A stretch of DNA of 64,000 bases from Hetaerina americana. Taxonomy: Eukaryota; Arthropoda; Insecta; Odonata; Calopterygidae. Of the stretch, positions 37,201-50,200 are shown piece by piece (within the stretch, counting starts at the first letter, position 1; the number at the start of each line of letters is the position of its first letter). The DNA is taken from the NCBI GenBank assembly GCA_022747635.1, contig JAKTNV010000003.1:29616551-29680550 (forward strand), in the 5' to 3' direction. The translations under genes and the position numbers were made by a program. A model generated the notes under the pieces. That model was given only the letters and a program-made list of their open reading frames with translations. It was not told the DNA's origin and searched no databases.

Positions 37201-40140
37201 TGTAACTTATGAAATCAGCTAGATGCTGACCTACAGTATTGATTGAAGTGTGCAAACGTAATATAAATGTGAATCTTATCTTCACATTAACGTTGATTTG
37301 AAAATCACTGAAACAATGTGCACTGAATTATGTTATTTAAGTTCAGAAGTATCACAATTGAAAAGTTAATGCGTGACTAGTTGATTCAAACAAATTTTAG
37401 TAAGGGTGTACAGTATATTTGTCCTTCCTAAAAAGTGAGTGGTCACAGTGCAGTAAGATTACATTTTTTGTGCCTGATTTTCCTATTCTAAAACTACCAT
37501 AAATTTGTTGAATATTGAACAATGGGCTCACTCAAATTCGACCCAAAAGCGCCTTAGCCCATCTAGCCCCGAAGTTTAGCCCAAAGAACAAAAGCCCAAG
37601 CATATTCTGTTGATCCAGTCGCCGCCAGCCATTAAGGTCGTGCGACCCACTAAACTCAGTTTTTTATCACACAACCCACTTACACGATTTTTTTAAAAGA
37701 TACCAGCAAATTATCGACGAGTAAATTTGACGTGTCCTATACTAAGTGTACCATTTTTTTGTATGATGCAGTCTCTGGACAAATAAAAATTATTATTATT
37801 ATCATAACAGTTCTAGTGTATTAATATGCAATGGTAATTGAGCTTGATTCATTACAACAAAATGTCTTCAAATTTGGAACAAAAAGTGTTTGTTGCGGCC
37901 AGTTCCCTGCAGCCAGAATTCCTCAACGGGCCAATAGTTGCCGAGATCTGATGCTCTGGTGGCAGAGGTTACCATTAACCCGTCTGAATGACGGACGCAG
38001 AATTCCGTGAAGATACCTCTCGTTTAGCCTTAACCCATCTAACGGCTTTATTTACCATTCTTTATACAGAGTATACCTATACTTTTTAGTCGAATTTCTT
38101 ACAATTATGAGTTTATAAGTACTTAACTGAATACGATAAACTAAGCCTTAGTTATAATAGATAAATTAGCCTTTGTTCGAAAACATTCCTAAATTAACGG
38201 GGGCAGATTCAGAGAATGGCTCCATATTGAGATAATTTTTTCTGAAAACTTTAACCGGCTTCTGTTGTGCTAAGAACTGGTAATGTCATTATAAAATTTT
38301 ATAATTTCTTTCAAAGCACTTATTTTATTTTTTACCTTTTTCACCATTGAGAAGAAAACATCTGAATCATTCAAATAGAGTATTTTTGTTTTATTGACAA
38401 CTGTGTCTGCAAAATTCAATAAATCTTTAGACTTTGGAACTTAACAACAAATGATCCAACGATTGGCAATGCAGTGGCAGTTATTTAACTGGCTGGAGTC
38501 AGGTCTCTGTAAATTATACAACCCATGACTATTTGAGTCATAACTTTTTAGACATACTTCAATGTAATCGTTTACCCTGCTTACTCGCAAAAAAATATCT
38601 AAGAGCATAAATCAGCAGTGTCAATTTAACGTGCTATAATAGCTCAATTGATACTTCCGAGGTTCGAAACAGATGATAAGTTACTAGGTGAATTTAGGCA
38701 AATTAATACAGAATTAACCGACTGCATTAAAGTAGCGTGCCTGTTTAATGGCATCACACTTTTTCATTAATTGAAAAGTCGTGGCAGTAAACGGTAAAGC
38801 TGTTGGACGAATGCTCCAACTTACGTCTCGAGTTGTACGGAAACTTCCGTAAGCCCCTTTGAAATGACCTAGTGCTGCACTCTGGTGACATTTTCTTCAT
38901 GGCTCAATTCGTGTCTCTACATTCAAATTTAGTAACATATTTATGTCCTACAAATCCATCCTGTTTACACAAACTAAAGCAATATTTGCAAATCCATAGA
39001 GGAATTTAAATAATAGCGTCCATTGTTAATTTTTTATAGCCATCAAATAAATGACTAATCTGCGGAACGAAAAAATGTAAGGGATTATGAAGGAAAACTA
39101 AGAACAGCGCCCATTTATGGCTTAAAATAAAAATACTGAAGTAATTTCAGGATGCCCATTTATGGATAACCTGGGAGGATGTTGATGTATGTAAAATGAT
39201 CAGGTCAAGGTTCTTATGAGTTTTGACCCAAATGCTAAGGATTGGTAAGAGAGTCTTCTATGACATACCAGAATGACATTTTACTTCAGAATTCAGACCA
39301 CAGAAAGACAACTTTCAGCTCCTTTCATAACCTCTGCATTTCTAATTTCAGACAAAATATGCTGCAATTGAGTATGTACTCAAATACACTTGGCAGGTCA
39401 CACTCACAAGCACAGCCAAGAGGAGGAACACCAAAGCAGCCTTCCTAAATCCCTCAAACTTAACCCTTGAAGAGATTTGGGGAGTAGACCCCGTTGGATA
39501 GTCAACATTTGTGTATGAATGAATATACACCAACTCTCAGGACAAAATAAATGCATTATTATTATTTTCCTGGTCCTGTTGTTGAATATTGATTCTCACC
39601 TCACAATTTGAACCAGATAAATGAAACCATGCCATGCACATACTAAAGTTTCCTTTGCTACTTGCACCTCTAGCTGGGGAATACCAAGCTATTCATACAA
39701 CTTAACAAGATGATTGCTAATGTTCCCACCATGTGTCATTGGCTGTTCCTATGTCTCACTTTTATAAGGTTTTCATTGATACAAGTTTGTTGAAATATAT
39801 CCCTGCATCCTCAAAATATGCACAGTAGTCAGTGCAACATAAGAGATAGGTTTCACAAGAAGCATGGTGTTCGGGATCATTAACATGAACAAGAAATGCG
39901 ATGCAACATACAATCTTAACAAGAAATGAGTAACCTAATGATTTCAGTTCCAAAGAACAGTATACATGTACCCCCTTTTGCACTTAAAGTTGAGCATTAG
40001 TGGGAGAATGGGAAACAGATTAACAGGGGTTTCCAGTTAATGCTTTGATAAACACCACAATGATACATTATCAATAATACTGAAGTGTGTGGAAGCATGA
40101 ACTCAAACCAGTATTCAATAGCATTTACATAAACCAAATG
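37200..40140. other. Intergenic stretch, no gene recognised
   Basis: Intergenic DNA between PA2G4 and TTI2. 'aaataaaaattattattattat' at about 37782-37803 (ATT repeat) looks like the 3' tail of an old retroelement. Nothing else is identifiable. Confidence 0.45.
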
Positions 40141-40143
40141 GTT

Positions 40144-40402
40144 ATCAACCAGAAGGTTGGTTTGAAAGGCAAAGGTAGATTTCACATTGTACTAAGACCA
40201 ATGGCATGTGAAATTTACACAACAGGACAAGGGGGCAGATCCTTTCCCCATATGGCCTTTGGTTTCCCAGGAAGAGGTGGTACCTGAAAAATCACACAAC
40301 TTGAATAAGCGGTGGATACCCTGAGCCATCATCTGGAATTGAATCCAGGTTTTACAGTTAGTCACCCAGCACTCCACTCACTGAACTACCATGTCCCCCA
40401 AC
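40144..40402 (-). mobile_element. SINE-B copy (old)
   Basis: This aligns by eye with the SINE at 58553-58796. Both have 'tcaacc(a/c)gaaggt(t/c)ggttt' at the left, 'gtgtaaattt/gtgaaatttacaca', 'ttccc', 'gtttcccaggaaga' and 'ggtacc', then a degenerate minus-strand tRNA-like head ending near 'tgaactaccatgtccccc'. It is more diverged than the other copy. Confidence 0.65.
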
Positions 40403-40499
40403 ATCACTATTATTGACAACATTGGGGAAAGCCAGACAAAGCAAGTTTTTTCAGTGGTACACTCTACACACTGATACATTTCGAAGACCCACCTATCAT

Positions 40500-41170
40500 T
40501 ATTGAAGGCTGTTCAATAAAGATCGATCATACATTTTTATTTGCCTAATTTACCGTTCAAAATTTTTATTTTATGCTACTGTCAGCTTAATGCATATGTG
40601 GTAAAAGTTTGATTAATTCGAATCCAGTACTGCACCAGCAGCATGCATTACAGGCTATGTTTAGTCTATACGAAGGATGAGGAACACACTTCACATTGAT
40701 TTTTGCAAGATATTCATTAAAACATATTTTGCATGGCTGTGCATTAATCATGGTGCCGCATCCAGCTTGTTGCTATAAAATGTGGTCTTTGACAATTTTC
40801 ATTACATCCCTATAGTATACTCTAATTACATTTGTGTGCGCTGGTATGGCATCCTGATACATCGACAGAATATCAAAATACAATATGACCATAACTTTCC
40901 TTGCAGAAGCCACCACATTGGCTTTTTTGGTGATGATTATTTTTGAGATTCCACAGAGAACTAAGCTGTTCATCAGAATCAAAATGATGCAGCCTAGTTT
41001 CATCTGCAATGATAAACTTCAAAAGAAATGCATCGTCTTCATGAAATATCAATTGCGAACAAACTTGGAAGCGGCAGTCCTACTTTTTGGGTATGAGTAG
41101 TCTCAAAACTCACAGCGACCATGCTTGTCTCATGTACCATTTTCCTGTTGCCAACATGAGGGTACAACAA
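40500..41170 (-). mobile_element. mariner-type transposase remnant
   Basis: Minus-strand pieces across frames decode to IIADETRLHHFDSDEQLSSLW (first catalytic D block, D-E-T-x-x-H-H), then KVMVILYFDILSMY, then NVIRVYYRDVM. These follow the mariner order 'ADETW.HH…GKVM…FFD…YY..VL'. The second and third catalytic blocks are unreadable. This lineage differs from the other mariners in the window. Confidence 0.6.
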
Positions 41171-41179
41171 ATGAAACAT

Positions 41180-42640
41180 TAAAAATTTCTGATAGTGCCT
41201 AATAATGATAATTTAATATTATTCGACAATCTTCTCTAACAATGACAGCAGTAGAGTTAATGTTAACTTCTAAAAGAGCCTTGACTGAAGTTCCAGGTAC
41301 ACCTTTCTTTGAAAGTGTCTCCCACCATTAAATATTTAAAATCATCTTCTAGCTGTGCTGTATGGTATAACAGACTCTCCATAGTCTCGCATAGCACTAT
41401 ATAGGCCAAAGCTGACAATTTTTTCATGGAAATAAAATTTCATTGCAGTCTCAATGAGCAGAATTCTAAACTTGAACTCACCTGAACCAGAATCACTGCC
41501 ATGACATGACAATACATGCACTCGAATTCTTAAACTTTACCCTCCACTACCCCTATTTTCCCTTGTGGGTAATGCCATGGACCAGGTTAATGAGAATGGA
41601 TTAACACAGTTCCTACCAGTTCATGAACAGTTGCTGGGCAAAGTGAATTATGCCTAAAAGAATGATGGCATTAATCCTAAGCTACATTTTCATGTTTAAG
41701 GGATGTGTGATATGAGGGTAAGCTGATCAGACTTGGATCAAAAGCATGCATATGTGAGCAGAGCATTTTTATTCCTTATATTGGTTGCATAATCTTCACC
41801 CATATTCATAAAAAGTACATGACTCCAAAGAAAATCATACCAAGGTGAATTAAATAAACACTGAAGTAAGTTCAACGAATTTAAAATAAGTTTATTTTAA
41901 ATGACAGAAGAAAAATCTATACACTTAAAACATCATATACTTCCAGATTGAGCACCTGAATTCCCGAGTTGTTTCCATGGTTCCCATCAGCTTCAGCCTT
42001 GGCCAGATTTGCACATGATCAATGAAAACTTGATGATCTAATTTCAATTCCAAGTGCTACTTAATTTGACATCTATAAACGTTATATAGCACATGATATC
42101 TTTAATATATTTTGCTGAATATCTTTAGGCTTAGAAAAAGAATCTACCTCATTTGCCTTATTAATTGCACAGTGATAACGTTTATTAAACATGTTCGTAA
42201 AACTGACTGATTAAAAAGTATTCTTCATGGACCCTTCAGCAGAAGTCTCCAAATGTTGGTTTATAATGAGCTTTGTGATCCAATGAATATCAATGAACAT
42301 TTATACCTTACCAAATCCCTTTTGGTACATAGCAAATCTTACTATTCCTAGAAAATTGAAAAAGAAAATATAAATTGTATGAGAAAAAACACTGTCATTT
42401 CTCTAGGGCACCAATCATGTACACCACATAAAAAATTACATATAAACAAAAAGCTTCAAAAAATATTACTGAACATAAAACTTCATATTGTGAAGCTTAT
42501 TATTATTATTGGTAAGCTAACATTTCAAGTAGGTTTCTGATGGAGACAAGCTACCATATGGCGGCAAGACAATTCCCTTATATCTGTTAACAAAACACAA
42601 GCTGACTTTAACCTTACAATAGGGCCCACTATAATTCTGC
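41180..42640. other. Intergenic stretch, nothing recognised
   Basis: AT-rich sequence without gene-like frames or recognisable elements, apart from short trinucleotide runs (attattatt near 42500). Confidence 0.45.
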
Positions 42641-43175
42641 ATACTTCCATTCTACCTTGATTCCATCCAACATCGCAATCCTATTCATACCCCTTCTATC
42701 TTCCCTGCCTCTTTTGATTTCTCTCTCCTCCTCACCATACCTAACATTCCCTCATTTGTTTTCCTTTCAGCCCACTTCATCTTTTCCATCATTCTCCATA
42801 ACCACATTCAACCTCATCCATAATTTCTTAGTCCTTTTCCTATTTACAGCTCCTATCATTCAATTTGCGGCCCTTGATATCCCTTCTTTGATATGTCCTC
42901 ACTTCTTCTCTATATGTAATTCTTGCAGCTTTCTTTCCTTGCTCATGATTTCTCTACAGCCAGTGGATTCTCCTTTTTTAATCTGATTAATGCTTCTATA
43001 ATCCAGTTCCTAAACCGCCTACCCTTCTTTATCTTTTTGAATTGAACATTCCACTTCATAATTACTAAATTGCGATCTGAGTCAATATCAGCTCCATCTC
43101 TCGCTTTATATTTTCTAATTTTCTTGCCTTCAGCACACCCCTAACATTCCATGTCCCCATTTTAAATTGGTCATC
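42640..43175 (-). mobile_element. LINE-A remnant with endonuclease and C-terminal pieces
   Basis: Read on the minus strand, 43175-42960 decodes to TWNVRGVLKARKLENIK and, after a shift, KARDGADIDSDRNLVIMKWN. These are two ends of an APE-type endonuclease (the S-D-H box here reads SDR). After a deletion, 42850-42660 gives the C-terminal segment (MEKMKWAERKTNEGMLGMV) shared with the copies at 13900 and 49700. The reverse transcriptase between them is missing. Confidence 0.6.
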
Positions 43176-44288
43176 TTGTGTCTTCTGGGCTGCTACTGCC
43201 ACAGTCGATTCAACTGAGCCCTATGGTTGTCAGGACTTATTTTCATAATGGTGTCCATCATAAAAAAACCTTGGCATAGATCTTGGGTAGTTTCCGCTAC
43301 CTTCCATACTAAGTAATTTTGTTTTATTCACCTGTAGCCAATTGGTTTGCAATTATTATTAGATATTTGTTTAAGTTGTATTCAGTTGTTTAGCTTGATT
43401 TTATCAAGGCCATGACCAGACAAAGACCCTATGGGTAAAGAGGTTAGCTTTCCAGGGTAAAAGTTTACATCTAGTTTCACCTCCGCATGAGGAAGATAAT
43501 GGAATGCCTGAAAGATGATTATTCATGTGCCAAATAACCTTAAGCTGAATGGAGATTTTTCTCCTACTTCTCCAAGTGGTTGATTACCATATAAACGTCG
43601 TGAAAAAGCAGGTTGGTCTATTAGATGAGGGTGGGTCTCCTGCTGTACGAAGCCCTACAACTCATAAAATTCAATCAAGGCAGGGGGCTGTTCCTTTCCC
43701 TGTGTAGACTCAGTTTACATTGAAGCTTGTAGGAATGTTTTACAGAAATACTGCAAGCATTAGCTAAGTTCAAGTGCCATAAAATACGACTAGCAACCCA
43801 CCCCAAGAAACCCCGTGATAATATCAGGGGTTGCAACATAAACCCACACAAACACAAATAGTGGCAAAGATGTGCTATCCATCACAATTTTTACTAGAAC
43901 AGGGTCAGAAACTTGAAAACTTTTAATTTACTGCATCGGGTGGATGGAGTTCTTATACATAATCATACACACTTGCCCAAAGTTTGAGAATAATACAAGA
44001 GCATTATTATTACATAAAATTAAATATTCGGAAGAAAATTAGACAACTTGGAATTCTGCATTGACTTTCTCAGAACACTGCACTGGGAAGCAAATTATCC
44101 ATCACACTAGGAGATGACGCAACAAAAATTAATGTATGAAATTTCTATACCATCTAGTATTTATACTTACAATCACAATGTACAGATATTTGATGACTGT
44201 TTGATTTTCATATTGGTCTTCTCCTGTCACTGAGAATGTTCGTGGGTTACCTTTGATTAGCTCACAAAACAGAATGTTGAGGTTATGA

Positions 44289-47200
44289 TCAGCCAGGCAG
44301 AAGTATTCTGTTGATGATTTCATCAAATTTGGAATTGAATGATGCTGAGTTAATGCCAGAACACAATTCTTTCACTCTGACATTTGAAGTCTTCACTATC
44401 AAATGCAAGCAGTCTTCTATTAGGCATAATATAGTTTCTAAAGTTTCAGATGATATCTTTCTTGATGGGTCCAAATCAGTCATCTCAAGCAATAACTTCA
44501 GGAGGTATTCTAACAAAGCATCCATATTTTTAGGTACCACTGGCCAAGCATGTAATAAGTAGACTTTAACAGCCTGGAAATAAAAAAATGAAATGGTGGA
44601 TAGAAGAAAACAATTCTGGAGATATTAGCTTCACAACTAACAATAAAAATCAATAGAGGATATCACATACATATGCACTTGATTAAAAAAAAAAACAAAC
44701 TGAGTATATTTGCATGTTAAAAAAATCCCCTACAAATAAAGAGGGATTGGCCACCAAACAGTAAAATTAAACAATCCACTTTCCTCTCTCACAATTCGTG
44801 AGTACTTGATTGTAAGGAAGCAATAACACATTGGAAAAATTTCTTTTCTCATAAGTTCATAAAATTTGCCCAAAGAATCCTTACTGTACACATCTGTGGT
44901 GGTATTTCCAGAGCTTACACTAATTCAATACGTTAAATAGGAAATCTGTTGCACTGGAATGTCCACAGTATTACATAACATGCAACACACAATTTTATAA
45001 TACCATTGCTGTAAATGTGATATGCACATATTTAATTATTTTCTATACAGTATATGGTACTTCTTTAATATATGTGCAAGTAAAATAGGCTACATAAATA
45101 AATATGACAAATACCTACCTCAAGAGCCTTCCCAGTAGAAAAACCAGCAGAGCCATCATCCACCAACAAATAATCTTCAAATATTCTCAGCAGTCTCTTA
45201 GACCACCTTAGCATAGGAAGCCCCATTGAATCCAAAAATAAGGGTAAAACATTCACATAAACCTTTCTTCTCATTATATACTGTTCCATTTCCATGTTAC
45301 CAAGAAAGATTTTTAAAGCTCTGTCATACCTGGTGAACTAGGGATAAGAGAAATTAATTAATGGTGTAAAACAATGAAAACATATTCACAGTAACTTATA
45401 GTATACATAAATATAATTAAAAAGAAGTCATACATTTTTAAATAAATTCATATCTACAGAGTAGAGTTCACCCTGATGAGGAGAGCATTTTATGAGTTGA
45501 TTTTTTAATCACTGTCAATGCCTCATTATGTTGTTCTTTTGGGCAGTAACATACCAACCCAAAAGAAGTTTTCATGCAGTTTACTCTTCGATAATTAAAT
45601 AACAAAAAATTCTGTCCGTATTGGGAAAATATGAGATTAATCATGAATGGGGAGGTTGGGAGGGAACACAGCTGAATACTGAGATGTTTGATGAAGACTA
45701 AGGGAGTGATGACAAAATTGGCAAAAAGAGAAAGAACATGATTCCAGTCCTTGGCTGCAGTAACAAACAAGGCTGAAAGCCAGTTTGTGTTGGGTCATTG
45801 AATTAAATAGAATTCCATTTAGGAAACATGAAACATACAGAAATAATATTCTCACAGCATATGAATATTTGAGATAAATATCATTAACAGTTTATTGGCC
45901 TTTTATGATATCAGGCAATTTTTTCTCTTACCCCTTAATCCAGGAAGGAAAATCATAAAACAACTGTAACTCTATACAATGAGCCTTAGAATTAATTGCT
46001 TCCACAGCTCATCCCCCAGGAAACAATTATACCCAGATTAACAAGAACAGGCATAAAATAAGAGATAGATACCATTATCAACAGATTCAAGTACTTATGC
46101 TTCCTTCGAACAGGACACAATCATAGTAAATTGGAGCCCAAGCCCCCAAATATTTTATTTAAAGACTTCACTTTGATTACTTAGCCAAAAACATTTATTG
46201 CATCATGTTTATAGACTTGCACGAAATCATGGCTAATACCTCTCACCAGACACCCTTGCATAGGCTGCAGGGTATGCATTTAAGTTACTCATAATCTCAC
46301 GGAAAACCTTACTCTGATAGTCTAGAACCAGCAAGGCCTCAGCACCACTAGCCAATATATGATGCAATGCTTCTAAATTCTAGGTTTACTCTATGTTAAG
46401 TATTTCCAATTTTCAAGGAACCCGGGAGGACCGCCATATAAAAGAGCAGGTACAGTTAAGGACTTTTGAGAAAGCGCTGGATCCATCAGGTACATGAATC
46501 TTAAAAATACAGATGAAATTTACAAACAAAATACTCCTGATCTGAGAATTTCATTTAGCTGGATCAACTAGAGAGAACTCCCATTTTATCACAAATGCAA
46601 AAAGTTGAAATTTTCATTAAAATTTTCACAATATATTTCTGGGTTTGGAAAGGTAAAAAATAAACAGCATCACAGTGTTTTATTTTTCCTTTTTCATTTT
46701 ATTAGTTATATAAAGTGGTGTGAAGAAAACAGCAGAGTGCAATCAGGGAGCAAGGACAATGAACCTTTTTGATTCTGAAGCAGCTGTTTAGTTGATGTGT
46801 ATGAAAAGTTTCTTCCATTATGTTCTACTAAATTTTCTATGAAAAATTGAACTCAGAAAATATTCACATAGAAATCATTAAAACTGCTTTTCATCATTTT
46901 TATTCTGTAGAGAAAACTTTGTCACAGCATAAGTCTTTATTTCTAGAGAAATTTATTTCATTTTTTGCCACAAAATATGACAGAAATCAATTGCTATGGG
47001 TTAATTGGTTTATTTGAAATTTTAATTTTAACAATGATCATGTCTGCGAGGGTGGTCTCAGAAATAATCGACCCGACAAAGAAAGCACAAATATTTCGGA
47101 AAAAATGTATTTATTTTTCAACAATCTCCTTTCAGCTTCATACACTTTTCCCAGCGATGTTCAATAAGTTCGATACCAATTTTATTATAAGAACTGTCTT

Positions 47201-50200
47201 GCTACTCAAAACAGCCATTAACTGCTGACATCACTTCTTCACGGTTGGAAAATCTTTGACCACCTAGCCATTTTTTCTAGTTTGCTGACAGAAAATAATC
47301 CGATGGGGCTAAATCTGGCAATTCAATGCCATGGATGCAATGGATGGTGCATGAGGCAGCAATTCAAATTTTAATTCATGAAATTTGGCCATTGCAATAA
47401 TGGATTTGTGAGATGGTGCATTGTCTTGATGAAACAACACTTTCTTCTCAGCCAAATGCGGCTGCTTTTGCTTGATTTCTTCATTCAAACATTGCAGTAA
47501 GTTAGCATAATACTTGCCGTTGATAGTTTTTCCTTTTTCAAGATAGTCAATGAAAATTATCCCACTCGTATCCCAAAAAACTGATGCCATGACCTTGCCT
47601 GCAGATGAAGCAGTCTTTGCCTTCTTTGGTGGCGGTTCTCCCTTTTGAACTCATCGTTTTATTTGTTCTTTCATCTCGGGTGTGAAGTAATGGACCCATG
47701 TTTCACCCATTGTTAGGAAATGGTACAGAAATTCTGCTTTGTTGCTGTGAAACCTAGCTAAAAATTCAATTGAAACATCTTCAGGACAATAGTTTTGTTC
47801 AAGTGTGAGCAAACGCGGTACCTATCTTGCGCACAGCTTTCTCATGTACAAATTTTCAGTTTATATGCGATGCATCCTTTTTGAAATGCCTACTATGTCT
47901 GCTAGCTCGCACACTTTCAGTCGACGATCATCCAGTATCACTTTGTGGATTTTCTTCACCATTTCTGGAGTTGCCACCTCATTTGGTCGCCCAATGTGAT
48001 GCTCGTCTTGACAGCTCGTAAGGCCTCGTTTAAACTCTGCTACCCACTATTTTACTGTAGTAAACCAAGGAGCAGACTCACCAAGAGTAGAATCAACTTA
48101 TGCTTTTTGTCGATTGGGCTGAGGCCTTTCAAATAAAAGTATTATATCACATAATGATGACCAATTTTCTCTATTTTCACTAATCACTGAAAACGTTCAC
48201 TATTGATGGCTGCCAAACAAATACTAAACAATGTTGCATCTTCAAACTTGAAACATATGCTTTACAGATTACATACTTCTCATACAGTGACATTTTTCAA
48301 ACAATTACTGCCATCTCTAGGCCAAGCCGGGTACTTATGGGACCACCCTTGTATTGTGGTCACTGTGGACTATTTTTATGGTGGACTTCCTCATTCCAAT
48401 AATAGTGCATGAGTGTAAAAATCATTTGCCTTGAACCTACAGTAGCTAGATTTCCAAATGCAATTATTGTGAAAATGATGAAAAGAAAATGCCCATTACT
48501 TGTGCCAACAGACACATCCTTTGATATCTGAACTCAACAAAGTTCAAAGGATAAAGTTTTGAACAGACCTGATGCTCTTGAGAGTGTTAAGAACCCAAAG
48601 CTCTGCTTTACATAAACAATAACTGAAAAGCAGGATAAGCAGAGTCATGCTAAATATGTCCTGCTATTTGAAGTACCTACCTGAATCTAATGGGAATACT
48701 GAAAACTAAATATGTAGCACATTAAAAACTACTTTTCTCAGAACTTATTTGGAAATTTCAGTCTGTCATCACTGATGATGTTCAGTCACGACGTCCACCT
48801 AGGCAGGAAAGTACAGGTATGCCATGACCAAACAACGATGTGCTGACCAGTCCTCATGCTGTCACAATTTCGGTACGAATTAGAAAACCACAAATTAAGC
48901 TGTGACCACGCCTGACAAAACAGTGCAAATGCATACGCGAGGGATATTTGAGCTAATAAGAGGATTCAGTGATGAATCTGTTATTGAAATAAAATACATT
49001 AATTCCATCCCTAAATTTTTTACATAAAATGTAAAAAAACATTAACCACATTCTCGACCCCCTTGTCCTACCATCACATTGTATATGTCTGGGATCAAAT
49101 GACTTCAGATACATTATCTAGCCTCTCAAGAATTTGATTTCTACTGCAACATGGCTCACATTAGATTTTATTGATTCTGAACTTGGGTCCACAAAATCAT
49201 AAGTTTTTAGAGCTGACAAATCTATTAACACAAGCGTTAAACCCAGTGGTGAGGTTGTTCTCATTGCGATAAAGTCTTGCCTCTGTCTAGTCAATCATTG
49301 TTCCCAACAATATCGCTAAAGAGCAATTTACCCTATTATGCTTCTCTACATATAGGGCTATAATTATTATTTAGGTAATCTACCGGTTAAGGTAGGTTTT
49401 TGGATGGACATAATTACTAATTAAATAATTTGTGACCCCTAGCAAAACACAACATCCTACTATACATCAGGTTCCTCTTCAGCTATGAGTACTTTCTTCC
49501 TCCCTTCATCCCGTCCAACATCCCTATCCAATTCCTTCCCTTTCCTCATTTGCCCAATGGTCTCCCCTAAATTACAGTCTTCAACATCCCGCTGCCAGTC
49601 AACTCCCCCTTCATCCACTTTTCCTGCCTCCATAGGATTTCTCCCAACAAACCCCTCTCTTTGCCCACCATACCAAGTACTTCCTCATTTGTTTTCTTCT
49701 CTGTCCATTTCAACTTCTCTATTCTTCTCCACATCCACATTTCAAAAGCCTCCAATCTACGTCTATCCTCCTGCTTCAATGACCACGTTTCTGCACCATA
49801 CATGCTCCATATCAAAGTTTTTACAAGTCTTTTCTCAACATCCTTACTCAACGTCCCCGTCATCAACTCCTCCTCCTTGTGAAAGCCTCTTTGCCGAGTG
49901 CAATTCTTCTCCTTACGTCCCTACTACTTTGACCCTGTTGGTCCAAAACACTACCGAGATACGTAAATTGTTCTACCTGCTCTAGTTTTTGTGCTCCTAT
50001 TCTAATGTTAAGCTTAGCCTTTTTCTTTCCAGAAAATCGCATAACCTTTGTTTTATTAATATTGATTCTCATCCCATACCTGCCGCACTGAATTTCCAAT
50101 TCACTAAGCAATGCTTGCAGCCCCTTGGCTGACTGACAAACTTGGTCATCAGCAAACCTAACTGATTTTACGAATTCCCCGCCCACTTTCATTCCTACCT

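Noticed and set aside
42657..42986. 109-codon plus-strand hydrophobic frame
   Set aside because: It is antisense to the LINE-A remnant, which explains the pyrimidine-rich codons.
45468..45855. Overlapping minus-strand frames of 100 and 72 codons in TTI2 intron 3
   Set aside because: TTI2 exons on both sides join in phase without them, and they show no known motif.
47805..48136. Plus-strand frames of about 64 codons
   Set aside because: They are antisense to the mariner helix-turn-helix half.
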